From contig JBJMXE010000107.1 in NCBI GenBank assembly GCA_045809745.1, forward strand, positions 1-6,269: a DNA stretch of 6,269 bases, written 5' to 3'. Of this stretch, positions 1 to 6,107 are shown piece by piece; position 1 is the first letter of the stretch, and each line of letters begins with the position of its first letter. The notes below the pieces were generated by a model. It was not told where the DNA came from, ran no database searches, and worked only from the letters and a program-made list of their open reading frames with translations. This DNA comes from DATFCK01 sp045809745 (GTDB taxonomy: Bacteria > Verrucomicrobiota > Verrucomicrobiia > Chthoniobacterales > UBA10450). The position numbers and the translations under genes were made by a program.

Positions 1-2
1 CG

Positions 3-803
3 ATCAGCGAAGCGACTCAAAAAAAAGATGAAGCGGAGTTCACCGCGGGGGAATGGCAGTTTGAATGGTTCGCTTACCGGGAGCAGATCACACCCGCCGG
101 TCACGGTGCGGTGCGGACCCGGCTCGAACGCGTGGCGCAGTCGGGCCATCGGCCGTCGGACTTCTGGGCATGCCTGGCGCAGGTTTATGTCGATGAATAC
201 GCGTTCGGTTACCCTGGCCACGACGCGACTTCTCTCGATCGCGCCCTAACCGCCGCCCGGCGCGGTGTCGAGTTGGATCGTGCGAATCAGTTCGCGATGG
301 TCGCCCTGGCTCAGACCCACTTTTTCCGACAGGATCTTGCCGCCTTTCGGCCTGCGGCAGAACGCGCCATGGCGCTCAACCCGCTCAACTCCGATGCGCT
401 CGGGATCCTGGGATTGGAAATTTTACACACCGGCGAGTTCGAGCGCGGCAACGCAATCGTTAGCCGCGCCATGGAACTGAACGCCAATCATGCCGGCTGG
501 ATGCATTTCGCACCGCTCTGGAATCATTTCCAAAAAGGTGAATACGAAGAGGCGCTGGCCCGCGCGAACCGGGTGGATGTGCCTGGACATTTCTGGCCAT
601 TCCTGGTGATGGCGTCGATCTGCGGTCACCTCGACCGGCGCACCGAAGGCGCGGCCGCCGTCCGCGACCTCCTTGCACTCGATCCGGAATTTGCGGCGCA
701 CGTTCGTCACAACGTAGGCGCCTGGCACTTCGCCAGCGGTCTGATGGAACCCATCCTGGACGGTTTGCGCAAAGCGGGCCTGCCGGTTCCCGCATGTGCG
801 TGA
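3..803 (+). CDS. TPR-repeat protein, C-terminal part (5' end outside window)
   Basis: The frame is open from the first complete codon at position 3 to the TGA at 801-803, giving 266 residues with no start needed inside the window. A GTG at 111 could serve as a start, but the upstream codons read as protein of the same kind (EWFAYREQITP), so I treat the gene as cut by the window edge. The sequence is alpha-helical with TPR-like pairs, for example RALTAARRGVELDRAN at about residues 80-95, AERAMALNPLNSDALGILG at about 119-137 and GEYEEALARANRV at about 179-191. It ends in an ILDGLRKAGLP tail. From family knowledge, this architecture and tail are typical of the C-terminal half of bacterial signalling proteins whose N-terminus is a class III cyclase, Ser/Thr kinase or winged-helix domain; that domain is not seen here. 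Likely role: protein-protein interaction in a cytoplasmic or membrane regulator. The gene is convergent with the next one. Confidence 0.85.
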   Translation: MSEATQKKDEAEFTAGEWQFEWFAYREQITPAGHGAVRTRLERVAQSGHRPSDFWACLAQVYVDEYAFGYPGHDATSLDRALTAARRGVELDRANQFAMVALAQTHFFRQDLAAFRPAAERAMALNPLNSDALGILGLEILHTGEFERGNAIVSRAMELNANHAGWMHFAPLWNHFQKGEYEEALARANRVDVPGHFWPFLVMASICGHLDRRTEGAAAVRDLLALDPEFAAHVRHNVGAWHFASGLMEPILDGLRKAGLPVPACA

Positions 804-822
804 TGCACCCTAACATGTCACT

Positions 823-847
823 AAGCCTGTCTTTTCTAATCAGGCTT
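823..847 (+). other. Stem-loop 20 nt after the TPR gene
   Basis: Perfect 7-bp inverted repeat, AAGCCTG (823-829) and CAGGCTT (841-847), with an 11-nt loop. It starts about 20 nt after the stop codon. No T-tract follows, so it is not a classical intrinsic terminator; it may be a 3'-end mRNA structure. It is immediately followed by the overlapping small palindromes CAGCTG and CTGATCAG (848-858). Confidence 0.3.
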
Positions 848-904
848 CAGCTGATCAGTTCATCGTGCGCCTGCAGGTAAGGTTCTGAAGTTGATCCAGC
901 ACCC

Positions 905-938
905 AAACCGGGTTGGCTAACCTGGCAGGTTTTTCTCT
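905..938 (+). terminator. Candidate intrinsic terminator for the TPR gene
   Basis: The compact hairpin AACCT (919-923) / AGGTT (927-931) has a GGC loop and runs directly into a T-rich tail ending TTTCTCT at 938. An alternative, larger fold pairs AAACC (905-909) with GGTTT (928-932) around an inner GGTT/AACC stem (911-914/919-922). The position, about 100-135 nt after the TPR stop in convergent DNA, and the T-tract on the + strand both fit termination of the + transcript. The stem is short, so this is a moderate to weak call. Confidence 0.35.
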
Positions 939-1003
939 GACCCGATTGCGAGGGACGATCGAAGTGTGTCTCGGCGAAGCGCTGTCTCTCCAGAGATATC
1001 AAA

Positions 1004-1438
1004 CTACCGCAGGATGCTTACCTGATTCATTTTGCTATTGCCGCTGGTCAGGTGTTCATGCCCGTTGATCGTGTTCGCGGTGTCCCCGACGATGCTGTCC
1101 AGTTTCAGATCGAAGTTCACCCTCGCCCAGCCCTTCCGCTGAGTTTCTATCAAGGCGCGGGACCTGGCGTTGCCAAAAAAATCGTAAGCAGTAACCGTAT
1201 ATTTCCCCGGCACCAAGCCGAGCACGATGTATTGGCCCTTCGAATCGGTCTCGACGATTTTGTCGACCGCTTTCCGATCGAGCGTTCTGACGTGAACCTC
1301 GGTACCGTCCGAGGGTTTGCCGTCGTCGTCGATGACTTTGCCCTTTATGACGAGAATATTCTTGTCCTCCGCAAATGTCGAGCTTGCCGCAAGCACCGCC
1401 ACTGCGAAACTCAATATGACTTTTGCTCTGGAATTCAT
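1004..1438 (-). CDS. Secreted carboxypeptidase-regulatory-like domain protein
   Basis: A protein of 144 residues, ATG at 1436-1438 and TAG at 1004-1006. Residues 1-23 form a Sec signal peptide: a basic MNSRAK start, a hydrophobic core VILSFAVAVLAAS, and probable cleavage after STFA before EDKN. Residues 29-113 look like a CarboxypepD_reg/CNA-B-type beta-sandwich: the opening strand IKGKVIDDDGKP, the central ETDSKGQYIVLGLVPGKYT, and the last strand WARVNFDLKL. These folds usually act as structural or binding modules at the cell surface or in the periplasm; no catalytic residues are expected and none are seen. Residues 115-144 are a polar, probably disordered tail. The gene stands alone, convergent with the TPR gene and divergent from the hydrolase. 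No Shine-Dalgarno is visible before the ATG. A 247-codon ORF on the opposite strand (1052-1795) is rejected because this frame carries a signal peptide and a recognisable domain. Binding partner unknown. Confidence 0.85.
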   Translation of the reverse strand: MNSRAKVILSFAVAVLAASSTFAEDKNILVIKGKVIDDDGKPSDGTEVHVRTLDRKAVDKIVETDSKGQYIVLGLVPGKYTVTAYDFFGNARSRALIETQRKGWARVNFDLKLDSIVGDTANTINGHEHLTSGNSKMNQVSILR

Positions 1439-1444
1439 AAGAGA

Positions 1445-1472
1445 AGTTTATCAGTCGGCCTAGGCCTAACAA
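1445..1472 (-). promoter_or_regulatory. Candidate sigma70-like promoter, possibly leaderless, spacer holds a palindrome
   Basis: On the - strand, TTGTTA (1467-1472) and TAAACT (1445-1450) each match four of six sigma70 consensus bases and are separated by 16 nt. The -10-like box ends only 6 nt before the ATG, so transcription would begin at or next to the start codon. This would suit the lack of a Shine-Dalgarno. The palindrome GGCCTAGGCC (1457-1466) fills most of the spacer, where a repressor could act. Weak evidence: sequence match only. Confidence 0.2.
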
Positions 1473-1700
1473 GCTGCAAGCGTGGCTCGGTCGGCGGTCA
1501 ACGTCGAGTCGAGGGGGTTCCCGAGGGCAGCGGTTTCCTAACGAGCCCGAAGAATCTGATACTGGTCCGTTTTTGCCTGATTCAAGCCAGGTATCTCAGC
1601 TACTACCGCGCATCCGATGTAGCAGGGGTTGGCCCCACCACCGATCCAATTAAACAGGTGCGCGCGGCGGGCACCTCTACACCTACAGGGTATCTGACGC

Positions 1701-1724
1701 AGGGCGGAGCTCCTGCGACGCCGT
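1701..1724. repeat. Short GC-rich intergenic repeat, copy 1
   Basis: The 17-nt core AGGGCGGAGCTCCTGCG (1701-1717) occurs again, identically, at 5963-5979. The six bases after the core differ (ACGCCG here, GCTCCG there), so only the second copy closes its own perfect hairpin. The core contains the SacI-type palindrome GAGCTC. It lies in non-coding DNA about 170 bp upstream of the hydrolase start. Confidence 0.6.
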
Positions 1725-1871
1725 ATTGCACCCGGCCGCGCCCGACACCGGGGTATCCAAGGATCAACAGCGGCCGTGGGACGGAGAAGGAGTGAGACTA
1801 AAGTCCAATGGTTGGCATGCTCACTCCCGTCCATGCTCAACTGGCGCGGTCTTTCCAGCTCGATCGTCAGG

Positions 1872-1877
1872 TATAAA
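1872..1877 (+). promoter_or_regulatory. Candidate -10 element for the hydrolase gene
   Basis: TATAAA lies 12 nt upstream of the chosen GTG start, in otherwise GC-rich DNA. The bases about 17 nt further upstream (GTCTTT) are a poor -35 match. If used, the leader would be only a few nucleotides long, similar to the arrangement proposed for the divergent gene. Low confidence. Confidence 0.2.
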
Positions 1878-1889
1878 CAAGATGCCGGT

Positions 1890-3530
1890 GTGACAAAACT
1901 ACGGTCCTTATTTCTTACCCTATCCATCGTCCTGATCGGGGGATGCGCCGAACCGATCGCCACTGTTAAACCGGCGCATCCGAATCCACCTGCGGCGGGT
2001 CCTGATTCACAATCCATCGCCATTCACCGTGACCTGGATGCTGCCCATCAGATCGAGCACCAGGACACGATGCGGGCTCTCGGCCTTTATCTCAATTGCG
2101 CCCGGCGTGCAACCGTTCAACTGGAGCGCCTGCCTAACGACGTTTACGCCCGCGGCGCCTACAATTTCGCCGTCGCCCGCTGCGTCGACATCATCCAGTC
2201 CGCTCCCCTCGATCCCTGGAGCAAACCGCTCCGCGTTGCTTCTGCCGATGGAGAATTTGTCCTTACCACCGTCCGTCATCCAAAGTCGGATCGCGATCCC
2301 GCCGCATACAATATCACTCCTGCGGATGAGCTGATCGTGGGAGGCTCATACCTAGCAAAACGAACGACCGTCGATGGAGTCGGTGCGCCGGTTGTTGCGG
2401 TCGGGCGAGAAGAAAAACCTGATTTCCGAAAAACCTTAACCGCTCGGCGACTGTACGCCGGGGCGACAGCAGTCATTCACTTTGATGGTCGCGGCGCGCG
2501 TCTGGAATTTGTGGACCCGCTCTCCACCGACCGGGTCAGCCTGGATGGACGCAGTGCACCAGTCGCAGCCGATTTCACAGCGCCTCTGGCTGTAGGCCTG
2601 ACTCAAGAGCGTCCGGAAAAGTTGGGATTAGCCCGACTGTTGCGTCCGGAGAAATATGCCGACACCGCGCGGCTGACCCGTTTGCAACCCTACGACAGCA
2701 ACAAGATCCCGGTTATTTTCGTGCACGGCCTTCAGGACACTCCCGCCTGTTGGGTCACGATGGTTAATACGCTGTGGGCAGATCCTGAGATCCGGCGGCG
2801 CTACCAGTTTTGGGTTTACAGTTATCCGAGCGGTTACCCGTATCCGTATTCGGCGGCACTGTTCCGTGATGAACTCGATGCCGTTAAGCGTTCCTTCCCA
2901 AAGGAAAAAAACATCGTCCTAGTGGGTCACAGCATGGGCGGCATGATCAGCCGGCTAATGATCACCGACGCGGGAGAGAAGATTTGGGATGACTTCTTTG
3001 GGAAGCCGCCCGCCGAAACGAACATTCCCGGCCCGAGTAAACAACATCTGGTGGACGCACTGATTTTTTCACACCGGCCGGAAGTCCGCCGGGTTATTTT
3101 TATGTCTTCGCCGCATCGCGGTGCCGCGATGGCTTCGAATTGGATCGGGCGTATTGGTGCCAGCCTGATTAAAACACCGTTCCTTCTCGCGGCGGTTCCG
3201 TTCCACGCCTTAAAGGCTGCAACCGTCCAGGGCGACCCCGGAACGGATGAACTGAATCGCATCCCCAATAGCATCGATACATTATCGCCTAACAACCGAT
3301 TCGTTCGTGAGATCAACACAATCCCAATCAGGCGCGGCATTCCCTATCACTCCATCATTGGAGACCGCGGGCGTGGTGATACGCCGAACAGCAGTGACGG
3401 TGTAGTCGCTTACTCCAGCGCGCATTTAAATGGAGCGCAATCTGAGTTGATCGTGCCGTCCAACCACAGTTCTCCACGAAACCCGGAGGCGATCGCCGAA
3501 GTCAGTCGGATTTTAAAATTGAATCGCTGA
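1890..3530 (+). CDS. Lipoprotein alpha/beta hydrolase (esterase/lipase-like)
   Basis: Frame open from 1776, but I choose GTG at 1890 because it starts a lipoprotein signal peptide: MTKLRSLF, a hydrophobic core, then LIGGC with Cys19 as the lipidation site. The product is 546 residues. Residues 20-270 are an uncharacterised region. From about 273 comes an alpha/beta-hydrolase core: strand and oxyanion loop IPVIFVHGLQDTP (His279-Gly280), YPSGYPYPYSAALFRDELD (about 312-330), nucleophile elbow GHSMGG with Ser348, then SPHRG (407-411). The probable acid is Asp503 in NSSDGVVAY and the catalytic His is His526 in PSNHSSPRNPEAI, so the triad is complete. Expected activity is ester or acyl hydrolysis at the periplasmic face of a membrane; substrate unknown. 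The GHSMGG and SPHRG segments recall lipase/PGAP1-like hydrolases, and I recall similar 550-600 residue proteins in Verrucomicrobiota. Convergent with the DUF4105 gene; no clear ribosome site at the GTG. Confidence 0.88.
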   Translation: MTKLRSLFLTLSIVLIGGCAEPIATVKPAHPNPPAAGPDSQSIAIHRDLDAAHQIEHQDTMRALGLYLNCARRATVQLERLPNDVYARGAYNFAVARCVDIIQSAPLDPWSKPLRVASADGEFVLTTVRHPKSDRDPAAYNITPADELIVGGSYLAKRTTVDGVGAPVVAVGREEKPDFRKTLTARRLYAGATAVIHFDGRGARLEFVDPLSTDRVSLDGRSAPVAADFTAPLAVGLTQERPEKLGLARLLRPEKYADTARLTRLQPYDSNKIPVIFVHGLQDTPACWVTMVNTLWADPEIRRRYQFWVYSYPSGYPYPYSAALFRDELDAVKRSFPKEKNIVLVGHSMGGMISRLMITDAGEKIWDDFFGKPPAETNIPGPSKQHLVDALIFSHRPEVRRVIFMSSPHRGAAMASNWIGRIGASLIKTPFLLAAVPFHALKAATVQGDPGTDELNRIPNSIDTLSPNNRFVREINTIPIRRGIPYHSIIGDRGRGDTPNSSDGVVAYSSAHLNGAQSELIVPSNHSSPRNPEAIAEVSRILKLNR

Positions 3531-3532
3531 GT

Positions 3533-3572
3533 CTGGCGAACAGCCAGGTCGGGGCAGTGCCGGGTTCGGCAC
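3533..3572. terminator. Two hairpins at the convergent gene junction
   Basis: Two stem-loops fill the 44 bp between the hydrolase stop and the DUF4105 stop. The first is CTGGC (3533-3537) / GCCAG (3543-3547) with loop GAACA. The second is GTGCCG (3557-3562) / CGGCAC (3567-3572) with a 4-nt loop. The location is right for shared 3'-end structures of both transcripts. Neither has a T-tract on either strand, so intrinsic termination is uncertain. Confidence 0.3.
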
Positions 3573-3574
3573 GA

Positions 3575-4570
3575 CTAAAACCAGGGAAGTCCTTCACGAA
3601 TCCGACGGGAGAAATCCAAGTCCTGATCTGCGCGGTGCGCCGCGTCATTGATCAGACTGCGCTGCTTCAGCTCCGGAAACGAGAGGCCGCCGGTAGCGAT
3701 GGCATGACGCTCGTACAACATTTCGTCCCCTTTCCCGTTAAATAAAATCCGCCAATCCCAAGGTATGCGCTGATTCGTCGGATTCTGTGCTCGAATGCTG
3801 GTAGTGCAATTCGTAGTGGCAGCATTGTACCAACGCGGGCGGTCACGAAGCGAGTTGAGCGTAGTTAGATACTGGACGAAACGCTCGCGCGCCTTTTCCG
3901 GGGAAGCGGAGATGCGATAAAGGTAAACATCTTCGGCCTTTCGATAGTTCGTGCGGACTCGAAGCACGTCACGTTCATCGGCGCAGATATAAATTAGTTC
4001 GTATTGCCGGTAGAGCCCGCCAACTGCGGAGTATGTTTCGCCGACCTCTTTCCGCGTCTCGATCGAGAAACAGATCGGTGGCGCGTCAGTGAATTGAAAG
4101 CTGGCAATTGGATGCGCGATGTAGGGCGAACCCCAGTAATCCACAGCGAGATCAACTCCGGTAATTTGGGAGAGGCGAATCTGGCGAGTCTCCCACTGCG
4201 CGGTGTAGTCGGTCTCGGTTCGGTAATCGCAGTTCCGCACGTTGTGCAACGTGATCTGGTCCCCGTTCATTTCTGCCCACGCCGTTTGGACGACATCCGG
4301 CTGCCACGGTCGATCGTTACTTGGTTTGAGGCTTAGCCACCAGACGGTCACGGCGGCCAGGCAGACTAACACTGCAGCCAGTTTTTGGATCCCGGTCGGA
4401 ACGAAAATCACACCGCCCAGTATAACGAGCAGGAAGATGATGGCTGCCGGTCGTCGCAATGCTGCGACCGGAAAATCGAAATACAGCGCGCCGGCGGCCC
4501 AAAGCACGTAAACCAGCGCCGCCAACCAGATCACCGTCCAACCTACGAACTTAAGGATGCTCAACATCAT
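3575..4570 (-). CDS. Membrane-anchored DUF4105 (Lnb N-terminal periplasmic domain-like) protein
   Basis: A protein of 331 residues. The start has tandem ATGs (4568-4570 and 4565-4567); stop is TAG at 3575-3577. Three hydrophobic helices come first: about 5-30, 42-58 and 63-80. The soluble part has hallmarks of the DUF4105 family: DYRTETDYTAQWETR (115-129), ITGVDLAVDYWGSPYIAHP (136-154), SIETRKEVGETYSA (169-182), RQYELIYICADERDVLRVR (188-206), EDVYLYR (213-219) and RPRWYNAATTNCTTSIR (244-260). The conserved Asn-Cys (Cys255) in TNCTT and His153 suggest, but do not prove, a Cys-His hydrolase-type active site. The soluble domain probably faces the periplasm. A 50-nt gap separates it from the 438-residue gene upstream on the same strand, so co-transcription is plausible. 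Biochemical function is not established to my knowledge. No Shine-Dalgarno is visible. Confidence 0.88.
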   Translation of the reverse strand: MMLSILKFVGWTVIWLAALVYVLWAAGALYFDFPVAALRRPAAIIFLLVILGGVIFVPTGIQKLAAVLVCLAAVTVWWLSLKPSNDRPWQPDVVQTAWAEMNGDQITLHNVRNCDYRTETDYTAQWETRQIRLSQITGVDLAVDYWGSPYIAHPIASFQFTDAPPICFSIETRKEVGETYSAVGGLYRQYELIYICADERDVLRVRTNYRKAEDVYLYRISASPEKARERFVQYLTTLNSLRDRPRWYNAATTNCTTSIRAQNPTNQRIPWDWRILFNGKGDEMLYERHAIATGGLSFPELKQRSLINDAAHRADQDLDFSRRIREGLPWF

Positions 4571-4596
4571 CGTGAGCCGGCGCTAACCACGCGCGG

Positions 4597-4612
4597 GACT
4601 GCGAAAGCAGTC
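4597..4612 (-). other. Intercistronic stem-loop
   Basis: A perfect 6-bp stem GACTGC (4597-4602) / GCAGTC (4607-4612) encloses a 4-nt loop, TTTC in the - strand transcript. It lies 8 nt after the stop of the 438-residue gene and 26 nt before the DUF4105 start. There is no T-tract. It could protect or process the mRNA, or reduce read-through between two co-transcribed genes. Confidence 0.4.
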
Positions 4613-4620
4613 ATCACTGT

Positions 4621-5937
4621 TTACTTCAGCGGACCCTCGCTGACGCGATCCTCGACGGTGAATGCCCGACCTTCTAATTCCTGGCGCAAACGAGAGGAGA
4701 CTTGTCCCGAAAGTTCGACCAGGACGGGGGTATCGGGTCCCGATTGCGCGGCGAGCTTTTGCACATCAGCTGTGAGCGCTGCCGCTCCGGTTGTCCAAGC
4801 TGCATAATCCCACTGCAACGCCAGGACGATCGCTCCGTCCTTCGCCACGCAGATCGGAAAGTTCTCGATCATAACAATGTGGACGATCGGTTTTTTATCG
4901 GTATGAACGCGGCTCATCAACTCGGACGTCTCCACACAAAACAGCGCGTCGGATTCGTTCGAGCTTTCTTCCGCGGCAGCGTGAACGAAACCGGCGCGGT
5001 TCGTCACTCCGTCGAGAGTTTTCAGATTCAGCACAAACGCGGTTTGCTGGGTCGGCGAGAACGCGGTGTTGCCCAAAAATCTTTCGGTATCGCGCTCGCC
5101 TACCCCCATGGCTCGAAGACTGGCACGATTCATTTGCTTTAGGTCGGCGGGCGGTTTCTCCTGCACGATTTTATTCAGAGAGTCGCCGACGGTTGTGACC
5201 GTGAGTGCGACCCCGACCGGTCCGCCAATCGGAAATGTGCCGGCGCTAAATACGAATCCTCCGGCCCATGACGCCCAGGCGATGTCATCCAGTTGTTTTT
5301 GCAGCACAGTGTTGGTGCTGTATGGGTCGACGCCCATGCTGACGGCAATCTTCCTCTTCGCAGTGGAGAAGCCGACCATCTTTTCGAGCTTTGTTCCGTT
5401 CGTTCCATCATCGTCCTTGTTCTTTCCCATGTTCTTGACGGATTGCCCGGCGCGACCCATGAACTTCATCACGCCTTTAGGAACGTTCGAAATCGTCGTT
5501 CGCGGATCCGTAACGATGCTTTTGGCGGCGTTAAACGTGCCTTTAGCAGCGTTCGTCAAAGATTCTTTGAACTGATCGGTGCGGGAAACTTCTTTAAGGG
5601 CGGCAATCGCGTAAACTTCTCGGATTCTACGAAGCAGCATTTCGTTCCCGTCGGCGTCGAACACTCCGAAATCAGAGTCGATTATGAACTGATTGGCGCC
5701 CGATGCCGTGGGCACCGATTCGCGCACCGAATGATGAGGTCCTTTCAGGAATTCCGGTTTCAGAATTTCGCTGGCGCTCAGCTCGGGCAACTCTTCGAAC
5801 GAAACAGCGGCCTCAGCCGGCGGATCCGGGTCAGTGGGTGCAGCCGTCGTCGACACCGATTGCGCCTGACCAAGACCACCTGCACCTGAGGTCAGTGCAA
5901 GGAGGGCGGTAAGGACGAAGATATTCGGCGTTTTCAT
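4621..5937 (-). CDS. Secreted conserved hypothetical protein
   Basis: A protein of 438 residues, ATG at 5935-5937 and TAA at 4621-4623. Residues 1-25 look like a Sec signal peptide (MKTPN, hydrophobic core, probable cleavage after GLGQA), followed by a Pro/Ala-rich linker to about 45. The body has helical segments such as NEMLLRRIREVYAIAALKEV (98-117), and Lys/Gly-rich KFMGRAGQSVKNMGKNKDDD (158-177). Next come FSTAKRKIAVSMGVDPYSTN (190-209) and a Gly-rich hydrophobic stretch at about 219-250 long enough for two short membrane helices. After these lie QMNRASLRAMGVG (268-280) and, near the end, IVMIENFPICVAKDG (354-368) and LQWDYAAW (374-381). I recall similar proteins annotated only as hypothetical in several phyla, but no named domain. 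No enzyme motif is visible. The lack of a Shine-Dalgarno and the ATGA overlap with an upstream ORF hint at coupled translation; DUF4105 follows 50 nt downstream. Confidence 0.8.
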   Translation of the reverse strand: MKTPNIFVLTALLALTSGAGGLGQAQSVSTTAAPTDPDPPAEAAVSFEELPELSASEILKPEFLKGPHHSVRESVPTASGANQFIIDSDFGVFDADGNEMLLRRIREVYAIAALKEVSRTDQFKESLTNAAKGTFNAAKSIVTDPRTTISNVPKGVMKFMGRAGQSVKNMGKNKDDDGTNGTKLEKMVGFSTAKRKIAVSMGVDPYSTNTVLQKQLDDIAWASWAGGFVFSAGTFPIGGPVGVALTVTTVGDSLNKIVQEKPPADLKQMNRASLRAMGVGERDTERFLGNTAFSPTQQTAFVLNLKTLDGVTNRAGFVHAAAEESSNESDALFCVETSELMSRVHTDKKPIVHIVMIENFPICVAKDGAIVLALQWDYAAWTTGAAALTADVQKLAAQSGPDTPVLVELSGQVSSRLRQELEGRAFTVEDRVSEGPLK

Positions 5938-6107
5938 TCGAAGCTTGATTGCGATTGCACGGAGGGCGGAGCTCCTGCGGCTCCGCTTTGCGCCGGAATC
6001 ACAGACTGTAACGGGCTCGCAGGAGCTCCCCCCTCTCGCAGAGGCTGATTGTCGTCTGACGGGAACGCTGGGTCGTCATGGATTCCACGGTTCTGATGCC
6101 ATTTCAT
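5934..6107 (-). CDS. Possible small ORF bridging two genes by ATGA overlaps
   Basis: A 57-residue frame, ATG at 6105-6107 and TGA at 5934-5936. Its ATG overlaps the TGA of the DUF2950 gene as ATGA, and its own TGA overlaps the ATG of the 438-residue gene as ATGA. GGAG (6116-6119) lies 8 nt before its start, a good ribosome site and the clearest one in the window. The N-terminal part is polar (MKWHQNRGIHDD); the middle is encoded by the inverted repeat pair and reads as Gly/Ala/Pro/Ser-rich (EGGAPASP, AGAPPSV). No domain, signal peptide or membrane segment is visible. It may be a real coupling peptide, a non-functional frame that only carries ribosomes to the next start, or chance; the repeat content argues for caution. 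Confidence 0.3.
   Translation of the reverse strand: MKWHQNRGIHDDPAFPSDDNQPLREGGAPASPLQSVIPAQSGAAGAPPSVQSQSSFE
5963..6029. repeat. Inverted pair of the short GC-rich repeat (copies 2 and 3)
   Basis: Copy 2 (5963-5979) is identical over 17 nt to the copy at 1701. It also closes its own hairpin: GCGGAGC (5966-5972) and GCTCCGC (5980-5986) around a 7-nt loop. Copy 3 is inverted: CGCAGGAGCTCC (6018-6029) is the exact reverse complement of 5968-5979, so the two can form a 12-bp stem with a 38-nt loop. A small adjacent hairpin follows (CCTCT 6032-6036 / AGAGG 6040-6044). The arrangement resembles a REP-like palindromic unit; no transposase is near. Confidence 0.6.

Larger units (their letters stand above)
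1439..1889. other. Divergent intergenic region without a convincing gene
   Basis: About 450 bp lie between the divergent secreted-protein and hydrolase genes. I see no tRNA, rRNA or gene remnant. Open frames cross it on both strands (+ 1052-1795, - 1538-2023), but their translations are rich in Arg, Cys and Pro and match nothing I recognise. It contains a 10-bp palindrome GGCCTAGGCC (1457-1466), one copy of the short GC-rich repeat (1701-1717), a purine-rich stretch GGAGAAGGAG (1783-1792), and candidate promoter elements near each end. A 22-codon ORF (ATG 1808, TAA 1874-1876) ends 13 nt before the hydrolase start; AAGGAG lies 15 nt before its ATG, which is too far to be a convincing ribosome site. 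Confidence 0.6.

Noticed and set aside
28..249. 73-codon + strand ORF at the left end
   Set aside because: It is a shifted frame of the TPR gene, low in complexity (Ser/Gly/Arg), with no domain.
423..816. - strand ORFs antisense to the TPR gene
   Set aside because: The + strand frame has clear TPR-type helices and a family-typical C-terminus; the antisense products show no such pattern.
1052..1795. 247-codon + strand ORF over the secreted carboxypeptidase-regulatory-like gene and intergenic DNA
   Set aside because: It is antisense to a frame with a signal peptide and a recognisable beta-sandwich domain, and its own translation is Arg/Cys-rich with no motif.
1808..1876. 22-codon ORF ending 13 nt before the hydrolase start as a leader peptide
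   Set aside because: AAGGAG is 15 nt from its ATG, the peptide has no attenuator-like composition, and its end overlaps the candidate -10 box; too weak to annotate.
1776..1889. Upstream GTG (1776) or ATG (1833) as the hydrolase start
   Set aside because: These would put a non-hydrophobic 20-38 residue extension before a clear lipoprotein signal peptide that begins at GTG 1890.
1538..2023. 161-codon - strand ORF across the divergent intergenic region
   Set aside because: It overlaps the lipoprotein signal of the hydrolase in antisense, contains an Arg-rich stretch from repeat DNA, and has no recognisable domain or ribosome site.
5293..5889. 198-codon + strand ORF and the neighbouring 5066-5575 and 4702-5142 ORFs
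   Set aside because: They are antisense to the 438-residue secreted protein, which has a signal peptide and coherent motifs; long antisense frames are common at this GC content.
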